Positions 1-5,989 of a stretch of 8,358 nucleotides of DNA are shown here, in pieces. How positions within the stretch are numbered: position 1 is the stretch's first letter; each line of letters starts with the position of its first letter. The DNA comes from Alphaproteobacteria bacterium. GTDB lineage: Bacteria; Pseudomonadota; Alphaproteobacteria; ATCC43930; CGMCC-115725. The notes under the pieces were generated by a model, which saw only the letters and a list, made by a program, of their open reading frames with translations, had not been told where the DNA came from and did not search any database. The position numbers were made by a program, and so were the translations under genes. The stretch spans positions 1-8,358 of the forward strand of contig JASHRZ010000689.1 of assembly GCA_030037055.1 (NCBI GenBank), read 5' to 3'.

Positions 1-249
1 GCGCAGCCGGCTGTGATCGATGATGGCCAGGCCGCGGGCCACCGCCGGGACGGCGTCGCCCTCGCCAGTCGATGCTCTGGGGAGATTCAAGTCGCTACCC
101 CGTCGAGACGCCCCAACTGCCCCTCCACCCCGCAGTCGACCATGGGCAATACAAACTCGCGGCCCGTTGCGTCGCCGCAGCGCCGGCATATTTGTCAACT
201 TCTCCGACCCGCAGCATCGGCGGACGAGCAACCCAAATGAAGTAATTAA

Positions 250-278
250 TTGTGAGGTTTTGTAACAATGTGTATCAA
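250..278 (+). promoter_or_regulatory. Possible sigma70-type promoter in AT-rich island
   Basis: TTGTGA (250-255) and TATCAA (273-278) are separated by 17 bp, a fair match to the housekeeping -35/-10 arrangement. They sit in the only clearly AT-rich stretch of the window (about 235-310). A near-palindrome TTGTAACAA (260-268) lies in the spacer and could be an operator. The next plus-strand gene starts at 629, so a transcript from here would carry a leader of roughly 340 bases. In AT-rich sequence a match this good can arise by chance. Confidence 0.25.
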
Positions 279-510
279 TTAGGGTTATTAAGCTCCTGTT
301 CATAAAATGCCGTCAATCTGCGCCCAGCCATGGGTCCGCCCTCGTCACCCCTCCCACTCACCGCTGTCAATCTCGCCATGTTGCAGGCGCGTCAAGCGCC
401 GCAGCCGCCCAACGCCGACAGCGAGAAGGCCGCACCGGATCAGGCTCGCCCCGCACCGCCGCCCGGTGCGACCGGCCGCGGTCGGCTCGTGGATATTCTC
501 GTTTAGCACC

Positions 511-611
511 GATCGGCCTTCAGCCGTCGGCTCAGTTGTTTGTTGTCAGTCGCCGGTGCCGGCCGATAATGGGCTTCTGACGGCCGACGGCTGAGGGCCG
601 ACGGCCGATGG
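511..611. repeat. GC-rich short direct and inverted repeat block
   Basis: A 14-bp unit, GGCCGACGGCTGAG (582-595), is followed directly by the related GGCCGACGGCCGAT (596-609). TCAGCCGTCGGC (520-531) is the exact reverse complement of 583-594, and ATCGGCC (512-518) is the reverse complement of 603-609 and of GGCCGAT at 561-567. The RNA could fold into a long hairpin with a loop of about 50 bases. The block looks like a degenerate intergenic minisatellite and not like coding sequence. It ends just before the SDR ribosome binding site and supplies the spurious upstream ATG at 608. Confidence 0.6.
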
Positions 612-617
612 CTAAAC

Positions 618-624
618 GGGAGGA
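618..624 (+). promoter_or_regulatory. Ribosome binding site of the SDR gene
   Basis: GGGAGGA lies four bases before the ATG at 629. It decides between this start and the in-frame ATG at 608, which lies inside the repeat block and has no comparable Shine-Dalgarno sequence. Confidence 0.75.
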
Positions 625-628
625 AACC

Positions 629-1390
629 ATGCGCCTCGAGGGCAAAGTGGCGGTCGTCACCGGCGCGGGGTCGGGCTTCGGCGAGGGCATCGCCAAGCGC
701 TTCGCCGAGGAAGGCGCCAGGCTGGTGGTGAACGACATCGACGATCGCGGCGGCGAGCGCGTCGCGGCCGAGATCGACCAGGCGCAAGGCCAAGGGAGCG
801 CGTTCTACGCCCGCGCCGACGTCTCCGACAACGCCGCCGTGGCCGGGCTCGTCGAGCGTGCGCTGGCGCGCTTCGGGCGCATCGACATCATGGTCAACAA
901 TGCCGGCACGACGCACAAGAACGGGCCGATGCTCGGCGTCGAGGAGGCGGTGTTCGACCGCGTTTTCGCCGTCAACGTAAAGTCGATCTATCTTGCGGCG
1001 CTGCATGTCGTGCCGGTGATGCGCGAGCAGGGCGGCGGCTGCATCCTCAACACCGCATCGACTGCCGGAATACGGGCGCGCGCCGGGCTCGTCTGGTATT
1101 GCGGCTCGAAAGGTGCAGCGATCATGCTGTCGAAGGCGATGGCGCAGGAGCTCGCGCCCGACAAGATCCGCGTCAACGCGCTCTGCCCGGTGGCCGGCGA
1201 TACGCCGCTGCTGCCGAGCTTCATGGGCGGCGACACGCCGGAGCTGCGCGCTAAGTTCCTCGCGTCGATCCCGCTGGGCCGCTTCGCCACACCGCGCGAC
1301 GTAGCCAATGCCGCGCTCTACCTCGCCTCCGACGAGGGCGCCTTCATCACCGGCGTCGCGCTCGAGGTCGATGGCGGACGCTGCATCTGA
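629..1390 (+). CDS. SDR family NAD(P)-dependent oxidoreductase
   Basis: This is a 253-residue classical short-chain dehydrogenase/reductase, a cytoplasmic Rossmann-fold enzyme that interconverts an alcohol and a ketone using a nicotinamide cofactor. The cofactor motif TGAGSGFG is at residues 11-18. Asp36 at the end of the second strand favours NAD over NADP. DV at 64-65 and NNAG at 90-93 are in place. The catalytic tetrad is Asn116, Ser144, Tyr157 and Lys161 (YCGSK). The C-terminal part has the usual ITGV...VDGG pattern and ends GRCI. No signal peptide or membrane segment is seen. The substrate cannot be told from sequence: related proteins are loosely named FabG-like or glucose 1-dehydrogenase. 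The start at 629 is chosen for its strong Shine-Dalgarno sequence and because the family normally begins close to the LEGKVAVVTG strand. The gene stands alone on the plus strand with no obvious operon partner. Confidence 0.93.
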   Translation: MRLEGKVAVVTGAGSGFGEGIAKRFAEEGARLVVNDIDDRGGERVAAEIDQAQGQGSAFYARADVSDNAAVAGLVERALARFGRIDIMVNNAGTTHKNGPMLGVEEAVFDRVFAVNVKSIYLAALHVVPVMREQGGGCILNTASTAGIRARAGLVWYCGSKGAAIMLSKAMAQELAPDKIRVNALCPVAGDTPLLPSFMGGDTPELRAKFLASIPLGRFATPRDVANAALYLASDEGAFITGVALEVDGGRCI

Positions 1391-1537
1391 GGCAAGAGAG
1401 CCGCCGTTCGTCCCGCGTTAACCATGGCGCCAGTTGGGAAACTTGCACCTAACGTGGAGCGATCAGGATTCACGAACGCGCTTGGTCCCGGCGGCGCCAC
1501 GTAGGAAGCCCCGTCGGCGCCGGCGGCCAGAACGGCT

Positions 1538-1546
1538 GGAGGGGAG
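1538..1546 (+). promoter_or_regulatory. Ribosome binding site of the small hypothetical gene
   Basis: GGAGGGGAG lies just upstream of the ATG at 1548, with GGAGG five bases away. It favours this start over an in-frame TTG at 1434, whose extra N-terminal residues are Arg/Pro-rich and look non-coding. Confidence 0.65.
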
Positions 1547-1547
1547 A

Positions 1548-1829
1548 ATGCGACATCCCTCGATAGCGCCTTCCGATGCGCGCTCTTGCCGCGCCAGCTT
1601 CGAGCTCTACGTCTTCCGCCGCGGCCGTTGGGTTGTGGACGCGGTCCACGACGACAAGGCGTTCGCCGTCGGCGAGGCGAAGAGCCTGCTGAGGCGCGCG
1701 CGCGGCCTCGCCGCCGTGCGCGTCGTCGCGGTCGAGCCGCGCAATGGCGAGTTCCACGAATCCGTCGTGTTCTATGGTTCGAGCGGTCGCGCCTTCGCTG
1801 GCGTGGCGCTCGCTGCGGTGTCCGCCTGA
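1548..1829 (+). CDS. Small hypothetical protein, frame continues past its TGA
   Basis: This 93-residue protein is not assigned to a named family. Residues about 16-70 have the pattern of a small alpha/beta domain: FELYVFRRGRWVVDAVHDD, then a helix rich in Ala, Arg and Lys, then VRVVAVEP. Similar short 'ELYV..dGRW..d.v.dd..A...A' segments occur at the N-termini of uncharacterised alphaproteobacterial proteins, a resemblance from memory only. The C-terminus (FAGVALAAVSA) is mildly hydrophobic. A strong ribosome binding site supports the start. The same frame continues beyond the TGA (1827-1829) with good codon character, so the gene may be a nonsense-interrupted version of a roughly 139-residue protein. 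It lies 157 bp after the SDR gene and just before an IS630 remnant. No function is proposed. Confidence 0.6.
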   Translation: MRHPSIAPSDARSCRASFELYVFRRGRWVVDAVHDDKAFAVGEAKSLLRRARGLAAVRVVAVEPRNGEFHESVVFYGSSGRAFAGVALAAVSA

Positions 1830-1967
1830 CCGACGGCGCGCGTCCTGCTCCTGCTCACCGCTACCATCGGCGCGCTCAACCGCCGCAACGCCGTCGCCTA
1901 TCCCTGGGCCTTCGACCGTGCCGAGGCACAGCGCCCGCACACCATCTCCATGCCCTGGGCGCGCTAG
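1830..1967 (+). pseudogene. In-frame continuation after TGA, possible gene remnant
   Basis: The frame of the small gene at 1548 resumes directly after its TGA and runs 45 codons to TAG (1965-1967). About nine in ten third positions are G or C, as in the real genes here. It encodes a hydrophobic run (VLLLLTATIGAL) followed by a Trp- and Pro-containing tail ending in ISMPWAR. It has no ATG, GTG or TTG near its own beginning and no Shine-Dalgarno sequence, so it is unlikely to be an independent gene. It may be the 3' part of the upstream gene after a nonsense mutation, or be reached by readthrough (TGA followed by C is a leaky context). The TAG coincides with the likely edge of the IS630 remnant, so the original C-terminus may be lost. 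Confidence 0.5.
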
Positions 1968-1979
1968 AGCGGTAGCCAC

Positions 1980-2650
1980 TTAGGTTGGCGCCGGATAACC
2001 GGCGTTTGCGAAATAGTTGTGGCACTCGGCCTGGGAGAAGCAGTCGAGCAATGTGCCGATGCGTTGCCAGAGGGTGTGGCGGTTTCGCGGTGCGGCTCGG
2101 CGGAGCAGGGTCTTGAGCTTGGCGAAGACCCGCTCGATGGGGTTGAAGTCCGGGGAATAGGGCGGCAGGAAGCGCATCTTGGCACCGGCGCGCTTGATGG
2201 CTTGTCGAGCGCGTTTGCCCTTATGACTGCCGAGGTTGTCGAGCACGACGATATCGCCCGGCCGCAAGGTCGGAACCAGGACCTGCTCGACATAGGCGGT
2301 AAAGCTCTGGCCGTTGATCGGGCCGTCGAAGACCGCGGGCGCCGTTATTCCGTCCCAGCGCAGCGCGGCGAGGAAGGTCGAGGTCTTCCAGTGGCCGAAG
2401 GGGACGCGCGCGACGAGGCGCTGGCCGCGCCGACAGCGGCGATGCGTCGGCGTCATGTTGGCCCAGGTCTCGTCGATGAAGACCAGGCGCCGCGGATCGA
2501 TCGCTCCCTGCTCCCGAAGCCAGGTCGCACGCCGCTCTTGGATGTCGGCGCGGTCGAGCTCGGACGCGGTCAGCGTCTTTTTTTTCGCGTGATGCCCTCG
2601 CGTTCGAAAAATCGACGGATCGAGCCGTAGCCGATGACTGCGCCACCAAA
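1980..2650 (-). pseudogene. IS630-family transposase, 5'-truncated and split by -1 shift
   Basis: The reading starts mid-protein, at about VIGYGSIRRFF (end of the N-terminal helix-turn-helix region), and reaches a run of eight A (2578-2585 on the plus strand). There the upstream frame goes on to a TGA (2570-2572). A -1 shift on the A-run joins it to the long downstream frame as ...ITRKK-KTLTASEL. The downstream part holds the complete DDE catalytic domain: Asp in FIDETW (codon 2472-2474), Asp in VLDNLGSH (2238-2240) and Glu in DFNPIE (2133-2135). The last two are separated by 34 residues, the DD34E spacing of IS630/mariner. It ends NAGYPAPT at 1980. About the first 80-100 residues expected for the family are absent, so the copy is probably inactive even if frameshifting occurs. 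Confidence 0.85.
2578..2585 (-). other. A8 slippery site in IS630 transposase
   Basis: On the minus strand the incoming frame reads CGA AAA AAA AGA, giving A_AAA_AAA followed by AG. This is a classic -1 frameshift heptamer, and eight A may also support transcriptional slippage. A -1 move places the ribosome in exactly the frame that encodes the catalytic domain. Programmed frameshifting is known for several IS families and reported for part of IS630; here it is inferred from sequence only. Confidence 0.6.
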
Positions 2651-2731
2651 TCGTCTATTGGCGGCTTGGTCCGGCTCGTCGGGATTTGCGATGGTGCGGT
2701 ATTGGCGATCCCATCTGATCCGATCCCGGCC

Positions 2732-4318
2732 TCAATGCCGGAAATGCCGCATGCCGGTGAAGACCATGGCGATGCCGGCGCGGTCGGCGGCGGCGATCAC
2801 TTCCGGGTCGCGCACGGAGCCGCCGGGCTGAATGACGGCGGTGGCGCCTGCGGCGATGGCGGCCTCGAGCCCGTCGGTGAACGGAAAGAATGCGTCGGAG
2901 GCCACCACCGAGCCCTTCGTCGGACTCTCGGCAAGCCCCGCGGCCTTGCCCGCCTCCTCCGCCTTCCACGCGGCGATGCGCGCGCTGTCGACGCGGCTCA
3001 TCTGGCCGGCGCCGATGCCGACGGTGGCGCCGTTCTTGGCATAGACGATGGCATTCGACTTCACGTGCTTCGCGACGCGGAAGGCGAAGAGCAAATCGGC
3101 AAGCTCGACGGCGTTGGGCGGACGCCGCGTCACCGGCCGGAGCTCGGCCGCGCCGATGCGCCCGTTGTCGCGCGTCTGCAGCAGATATCCCCCGGCGAGC
3201 GAGCGGAGCGTCATGCCGGGCGCGGCAGGATCGGGCATGCCGCCGGTGACGAGGAGCCGCAGCGCCGTCCTGCGCGCCAGCGCCGCCTGCGCCGCGGGCT
3301 CAATCGCGGGCGCGATCACCACCTCGGCGAAGAGCTTCGCGATTGCCTCGGCGGTGGCCGCGTCGAGTGTACGGTTGACGGCAATGATGCCGCCATAGGC
3401 GCTGACGGGATCGCAGGCGAGCGCTTTTGCATAGGCCTCGCCGAGACTCGCGCCCAAGGCGACGCCGCAGGGATTGGCGTGCTTGATGATGGCGACCGCC
3501 GGCTCGGCGAATTCGGCGACGCATTCGAACGCGGCATCGGTGTCGTTGAGGTTGTTGAAGGACAGCTCCCTCCCCTGGAGCTGCACGGCCGAGGCGACGC
3601 CGCGCCGGGTTTCGCCGCCGATATAGAACGCCGCCTGCTGGTGCGGGTTCTCGCCATAGCGCAACCGTTCCTTCAGTTCCGCCGCCAGCGTCAGCAGCTG
3701 CGGGAAGGTCTCGCCGCGACCGGCCGCGAACCAGGCGGCGATGGCGGCGTCATAGGCGGCGGTGCGGGCATAGGCGAGGCCGGCCAGCCGCCGGCGCAGC
3801 GCCAGCGTCGTGGCGCCGTCATGGCGCGCCAGCTCCGCCAGCAGCTCGTCATACTCCGCGGGATCGGTGAGGACGGCGACGTCCGCGTGGTTCTTTGCTG
3901 CGGCGCGGATCAAGGCGGGACCGCCGATATCGATGTTCTCGAGGCACTCGCCGGGCGCAGCACCGCGCGCCACCGTGGCGGCGAAAGGATAGAGGTTTAC
4001 CACCAGCAGATCGATCGGCCGGATGCCGTGCTCGGCCAGTGCCGCGACATGCGCGCTATCGCCGCGCCGCGCCAGCAACCCGCCATGGATCGCCGGATGG
4101 AGCGTCTTGACGCGGCCGTCGAGCATCTCGGGAAACCCGGTGACGGCGGCGACATCGCCGACCGCGAGCCCCGCCTCGGCCAGCGCCTTCGCCGTGCGGC
4201 CGGTGGAGACGAGCGCCACGCCGCGCGCCGCCAGCGACCGAGCGAGGGCGACGAGGCCGGTCTTCTCGGAGACCGACAGAAGCGCCCGCGCGATCGGGCG
4301 AAGCTCTGCATCGGACAT
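2732..4318 (-). CDS. purH: Bifunctional AICAR transformylase/IMP cyclohydrolase
   Basis: PurH catalyses the last two steps of de novo IMP synthesis in the cytoplasm: formyl transfer from 10-formyl-tetrahydrofolate to AICAR, then ring closure to IMP. At 528 residues it has the usual full length. The N-terminal MGS-like cyclohydrolase domain (about 8-150) shows LLSVSEKTGL, GFPEMLDGRVKTLHP (61-75) and NIDIGG (128-133). The C-terminal transformylase domain shows RYGENPHQ (220-227), FNNLNDTDAAF, catalytic KHANPCG (279-285), KSNAIVYAK, GIGAGQMSRVDS and the family-typical end FTGMRHFRH. One oddity is Arg41 in STGRT where relatives have STGGT. The ATG at 4318 has GAGG seven bases upstream. It lies 54 bp after the heparinase-like gene and is the last gene of the cluster. 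A 562-codon antisense frame across it is a composition shadow. Confidence 0.97.
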   Translation of the reverse strand: MSDAELRPIARALLSVSEKTGLVALARSLAARGVALVSTGRTAKALAEAGLAVGDVAAVTGFPEMLDGRVKTLHPAIHGGLLARRGDSAHVAALAEHGIRPIDLLVVNLYPFAATVARGAAPGECLENIDIGGPALIRAAAKNHADVAVLTDPAEYDELLAELARHDGATTLALRRRLAGLAYARTAAYDAAIAAWFAAGRGETFPQLLTLAAELKERLRYGENPHQQAAFYIGGETRRGVASAVQLQGRELSFNNLNDTDAAFECVAEFAEPAVAIIKHANPCGVALGASLGEAYAKALACDPVSAYGGIIAVNRTLDAATAEAIAKLFAEVVIAPAIEPAAQAALARRTALRLLVTGGMPDPAAPGMTLRSLAGGYLLQTRDNGRIGAAELRPVTRRPPNAVELADLLFAFRVAKHVKSNAIVYAKNGATVGIGAGQMSRVDSARIAAWKAEEAGKAAGLAESPTKGSVVASDAFFPFTDGLEAAIAAGATAVIQPGGSVRDPEVIAAADRAGIAMVFTGMRHFRH

Positions 4319-4372
4319 CGGGGAGCCTCGGCGGCGGCAAGGCGAGGACGATAGGGCGCGAGGCCCGAGCGA

Positions 4373-5989
4373 TCAAGCGGCAGAGGCCGGCTCGCCCTTC
4401 TTGCCTTCGCGGCGCAGCGCCCATTTGACCGTGGCGCCGCTGCTGCCGACATGGCCTTCAAGCACCAGCTGCTGCGATTTCCGCGGCTCGCCGCCGCCCA
4501 GATAGATGCTCTCGGCGAGGCTCATCACCGCGCCTTGCGCGCGCATCCGCCAGCCGACGCCGCTGGCGAGCCGCAGCAGCGCGGTGCTGCCGTCCTGGGC
4601 GAGCGAGGCCTGGACCGCGGGATGGAGATGGAAGCGAACGGCGAAGCCCTGTCCGGCGGGGCCGCTCAACCGATCCTCGCCGCGCAAATCTTCGCCAGTG
4701 GCGGAGAGGAAGAGCTGCCGGTGATGGGTGAGACCGAAGACCGGCGCGTAGCCGTCATGGCTCGCCGCGATCCACTGCGCGCCGTCCTCCTCGGCGCGTT
4801 CACAGCGCACGCGGCCGGGTTTGCGGCCGAGCCCGCCATCGGCCCGAATCTCGGCTGAGTTGGTGTTGGCCACCACCAGCGTCGAATGCGCGGCGCTGGC
4901 GCGCGCCGCCGCCCGCCATTGCGCGCTCGGTCCGCGATAGGCGCCGCAATTGACGATGAGCCGCTCGCGCGCATGGCTCATCTCGAAGGACAGGGCCTCG
5001 GCATGGGCGTCGCCGTCCAGCCCCGGCGGCGGTGGTGCGCCGGTATCGACGATCACAAGACTGCGCCCGGCCTGCAGGCGTTGGAAGCCAGCATGCGGCG
5101 CCGAGTGCGGTGCGCGGCCCTTGGCCTCGGCGCGAGCCAGCACGCGCTCCACCGTCTCGGCCGTCGCCTCGCCGGCGCCGTTGAACAGCGCCAGGGCGCC
5201 ATCGCCGTGGCGGAAGAAGCGCAGCATCGGCGCGGCGCGGTCGATGGCCGATTGCAGCGCCGGGGGCACTTCCGTCTGCCGCGCCGCCAGCGCCGCGCGC
5301 GCGGCGATGAGCGCTTCGAGCGCGAGGAGCTGCGCGTAGGGACTGCGCTCGACATGGCCGCCATCGGGAAGGATCTGCGCCTCGGCCTCGCCCGCGAGGC
5401 GCCGCACGCCGCGCTCGAGCGCGCCGGGATTGCCGAGCGCGGCGGCCGCTGCGATCAGGCCGGCGAGCGCCGTGAGCCGCTTCACGCCCGGCGCTTCGCG
5501 CCGGCCGACGCGCGAGAGATGGCGCATCTGGCGGGCGAGGCTGGCGCAGAGCCGCTGCGTGAACGCGCCGTCCTCCTCGCGACCGGCAAGGCGCGGCCAG
5601 TAAGTGATCCAGGCAATGAGCCGCTTGCCGGCGACGTCGGCGCGCCAAGCGAGGGCATCCCAGCCGTCGCAACGCGCGAGCCAGTCCTCCGTCCAGACGC
5701 GCGCCGTTGCCCAGGCCTCGGCATTGTCCAGCGCGGCGAGATCGGCAAGCCAGGCGAAACCGTGCAGCTCGGCGAGGAAGTCCGGTCGCAATGCCGCCGT
5801 CCAGGGCGGCCTTTCGCCCGACGCGCTCTCGCCGGCGAAGCGGAAGCTGCCGGCCTTGAGCGCGGCGCCGCGTGCGGCATCGCCGGGAAGGACCGCGTCG
5901 AGGGCGAGGGCGGGCCGGGAGGGGGCGGGACCCCAGAGGCTCAGATCATAGAGGGCCGAGCCGTAAAGCACGGACCGCGCCCACGCCAT
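4373..5989 (-). CDS. Heparinase II/III family protein
   Basis: This 538-residue protein belongs to the heparinase II/III-like polysaccharide lyase superfamily. The N-terminal half (about 65-270) is a helical toroid-like region, with PDGGH (208-212) and RSPY (215-218), motifs conserved in these proteins. The C-terminal half (about 295-520) is the beta-sandwich heparinase domain, with LSFEMSHARERLIVNCG (333-349), a conserved AAHSTL (366-371, likely catalytic His368) and RFHLHP (452-457). No signal peptide is evident, unlike secreted heparinases, so a cytoplasmic or non-classical location is likely and the substrate is unknown. The ATG overlaps the rpe stop as TGATG with no Shine-Dalgarno sequence of its own, which suggests translational coupling. 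The frame stays open far upstream into rsmB, but that extension is antisense or out-of-frame shadow. Homologues next to purH or rsmB are common in Alphaproteobacteria by recall, yet their role is not established. Confidence 0.9.
   Translation of the reverse strand: MAWARSVLYGSALYDLSLWGPAPSRPALALDAVLPGDAARGAALKAGSFRFAGESASGERPPWTAALRPDFLAELHGFAWLADLAALDNAEAWATARVWTEDWLARCDGWDALAWRADVAGKRLIAWITYWPRLAGREEDGAFTQRLCASLARQMRHLSRVGRREAPGVKRLTALAGLIAAAAALGNPGALERGVRRLAGEAEAQILPDGGHVERSPYAQLLALEALIAARAALAARQTEVPPALQSAIDRAAPMLRFFRHGDGALALFNGAGEATAETVERVLARAEAKGRAPHSAPHAGFQRLQAGRSLVIVDTGAPPPPGLDGDAHAEALSFEMSHARERLIVNCGAYRGPSAQWRAAARASAAHSTLVVANTNSAEIRADGGLGRKPGRVRCERAEEDGAQWIAASHDGYAPVFGLTHHRQLFLSATGEDLRGEDRLSGPAGQGFAVRFHLHPAVQASLAQDGSTALLRLASGVGWRMRAQGAVMSLAESIYLGGGEPRKSQQLVLEGHVGSSGATVKWALRREGKKGEPASAA

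Larger units (their letters stand above)
1..628. other. Intergenic region, no confident gene
   Basis: No open frame here has the codon character of the genes further right. The plus-strand frames give proteins rich in Arg, Pro and Ser with no recognisable domain, as expected for chance frames in GC-rich DNA. A minus-strand frame open from position 90 (TTG) to the left edge gives 30 residues that could be the N-terminus of a divergent gene running off the window, but this is too short to support. The stretch also holds an AT-rich island (about 235-310) and a GC-rich repeat block (511-611), described separately. It is probably the upstream control region of the SDR gene and possibly of a divergent neighbour. 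Confidence 0.6.
1967..2650 (-). mobile_element. IS630-family insertion sequence remnant
   Basis: The element is defined by its transposase, read on the minus strand. The left edge is placed at a TA dinucleotide (1965-1966), because IS630/mariner elements insert at TA, and because only 12 bases separate that point from the transposase stop. No reverse complement of the left end is seen between 2650 and the end of purH at 2732. The transposase homology also starts part-way into the protein, so the right end is missing. I infer a partly deleted, non-autonomous copy. The 80 bp between it and purH have no recognisable content. Confidence 0.75.

Noticed and set aside
307..594. 95-codon plus-strand ORF upstream of the SDR gene
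   Set aside because: Its product is Arg/Pro/Ser-rich and runs through the repeat block, with no motif and no ribosome binding site.
608..628. SDR start at the upstream ATG 608
   Set aside because: This ATG is part of the repeat unit and has no Shine-Dalgarno sequence, whereas the ATG at 629 has a strong one.
1434..1471. Stress-sigma (EcfG-like) or sigma70 promoter before the small gene
   Set aside because: GGGAAAC and TTGCAC resemble -35 elements, but no acceptable -10 element lies at the right spacing.
1493..1521. Two GGCGCC palindromes as a terminator or attachment site
   Set aside because: The site is a short self-palindrome common in GC-rich DNA; the flanks do not pair and there is no T-tract.
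2726..2741. Hairpin CCGGC-loop-GCCGG over the purH stop as a terminator
   Set aside because: The stem is only 5 bp and no T-tract follows in the direction of transcription.
2666..4354. 562-codon plus-strand frame opposite purH
   Set aside because: It lies wholly antisense to a well-supported purH. Its product is an Asp/Gly/Arg-rich low-complexity translation with no domain, typical of antisense shadow in GC-rich DNA.
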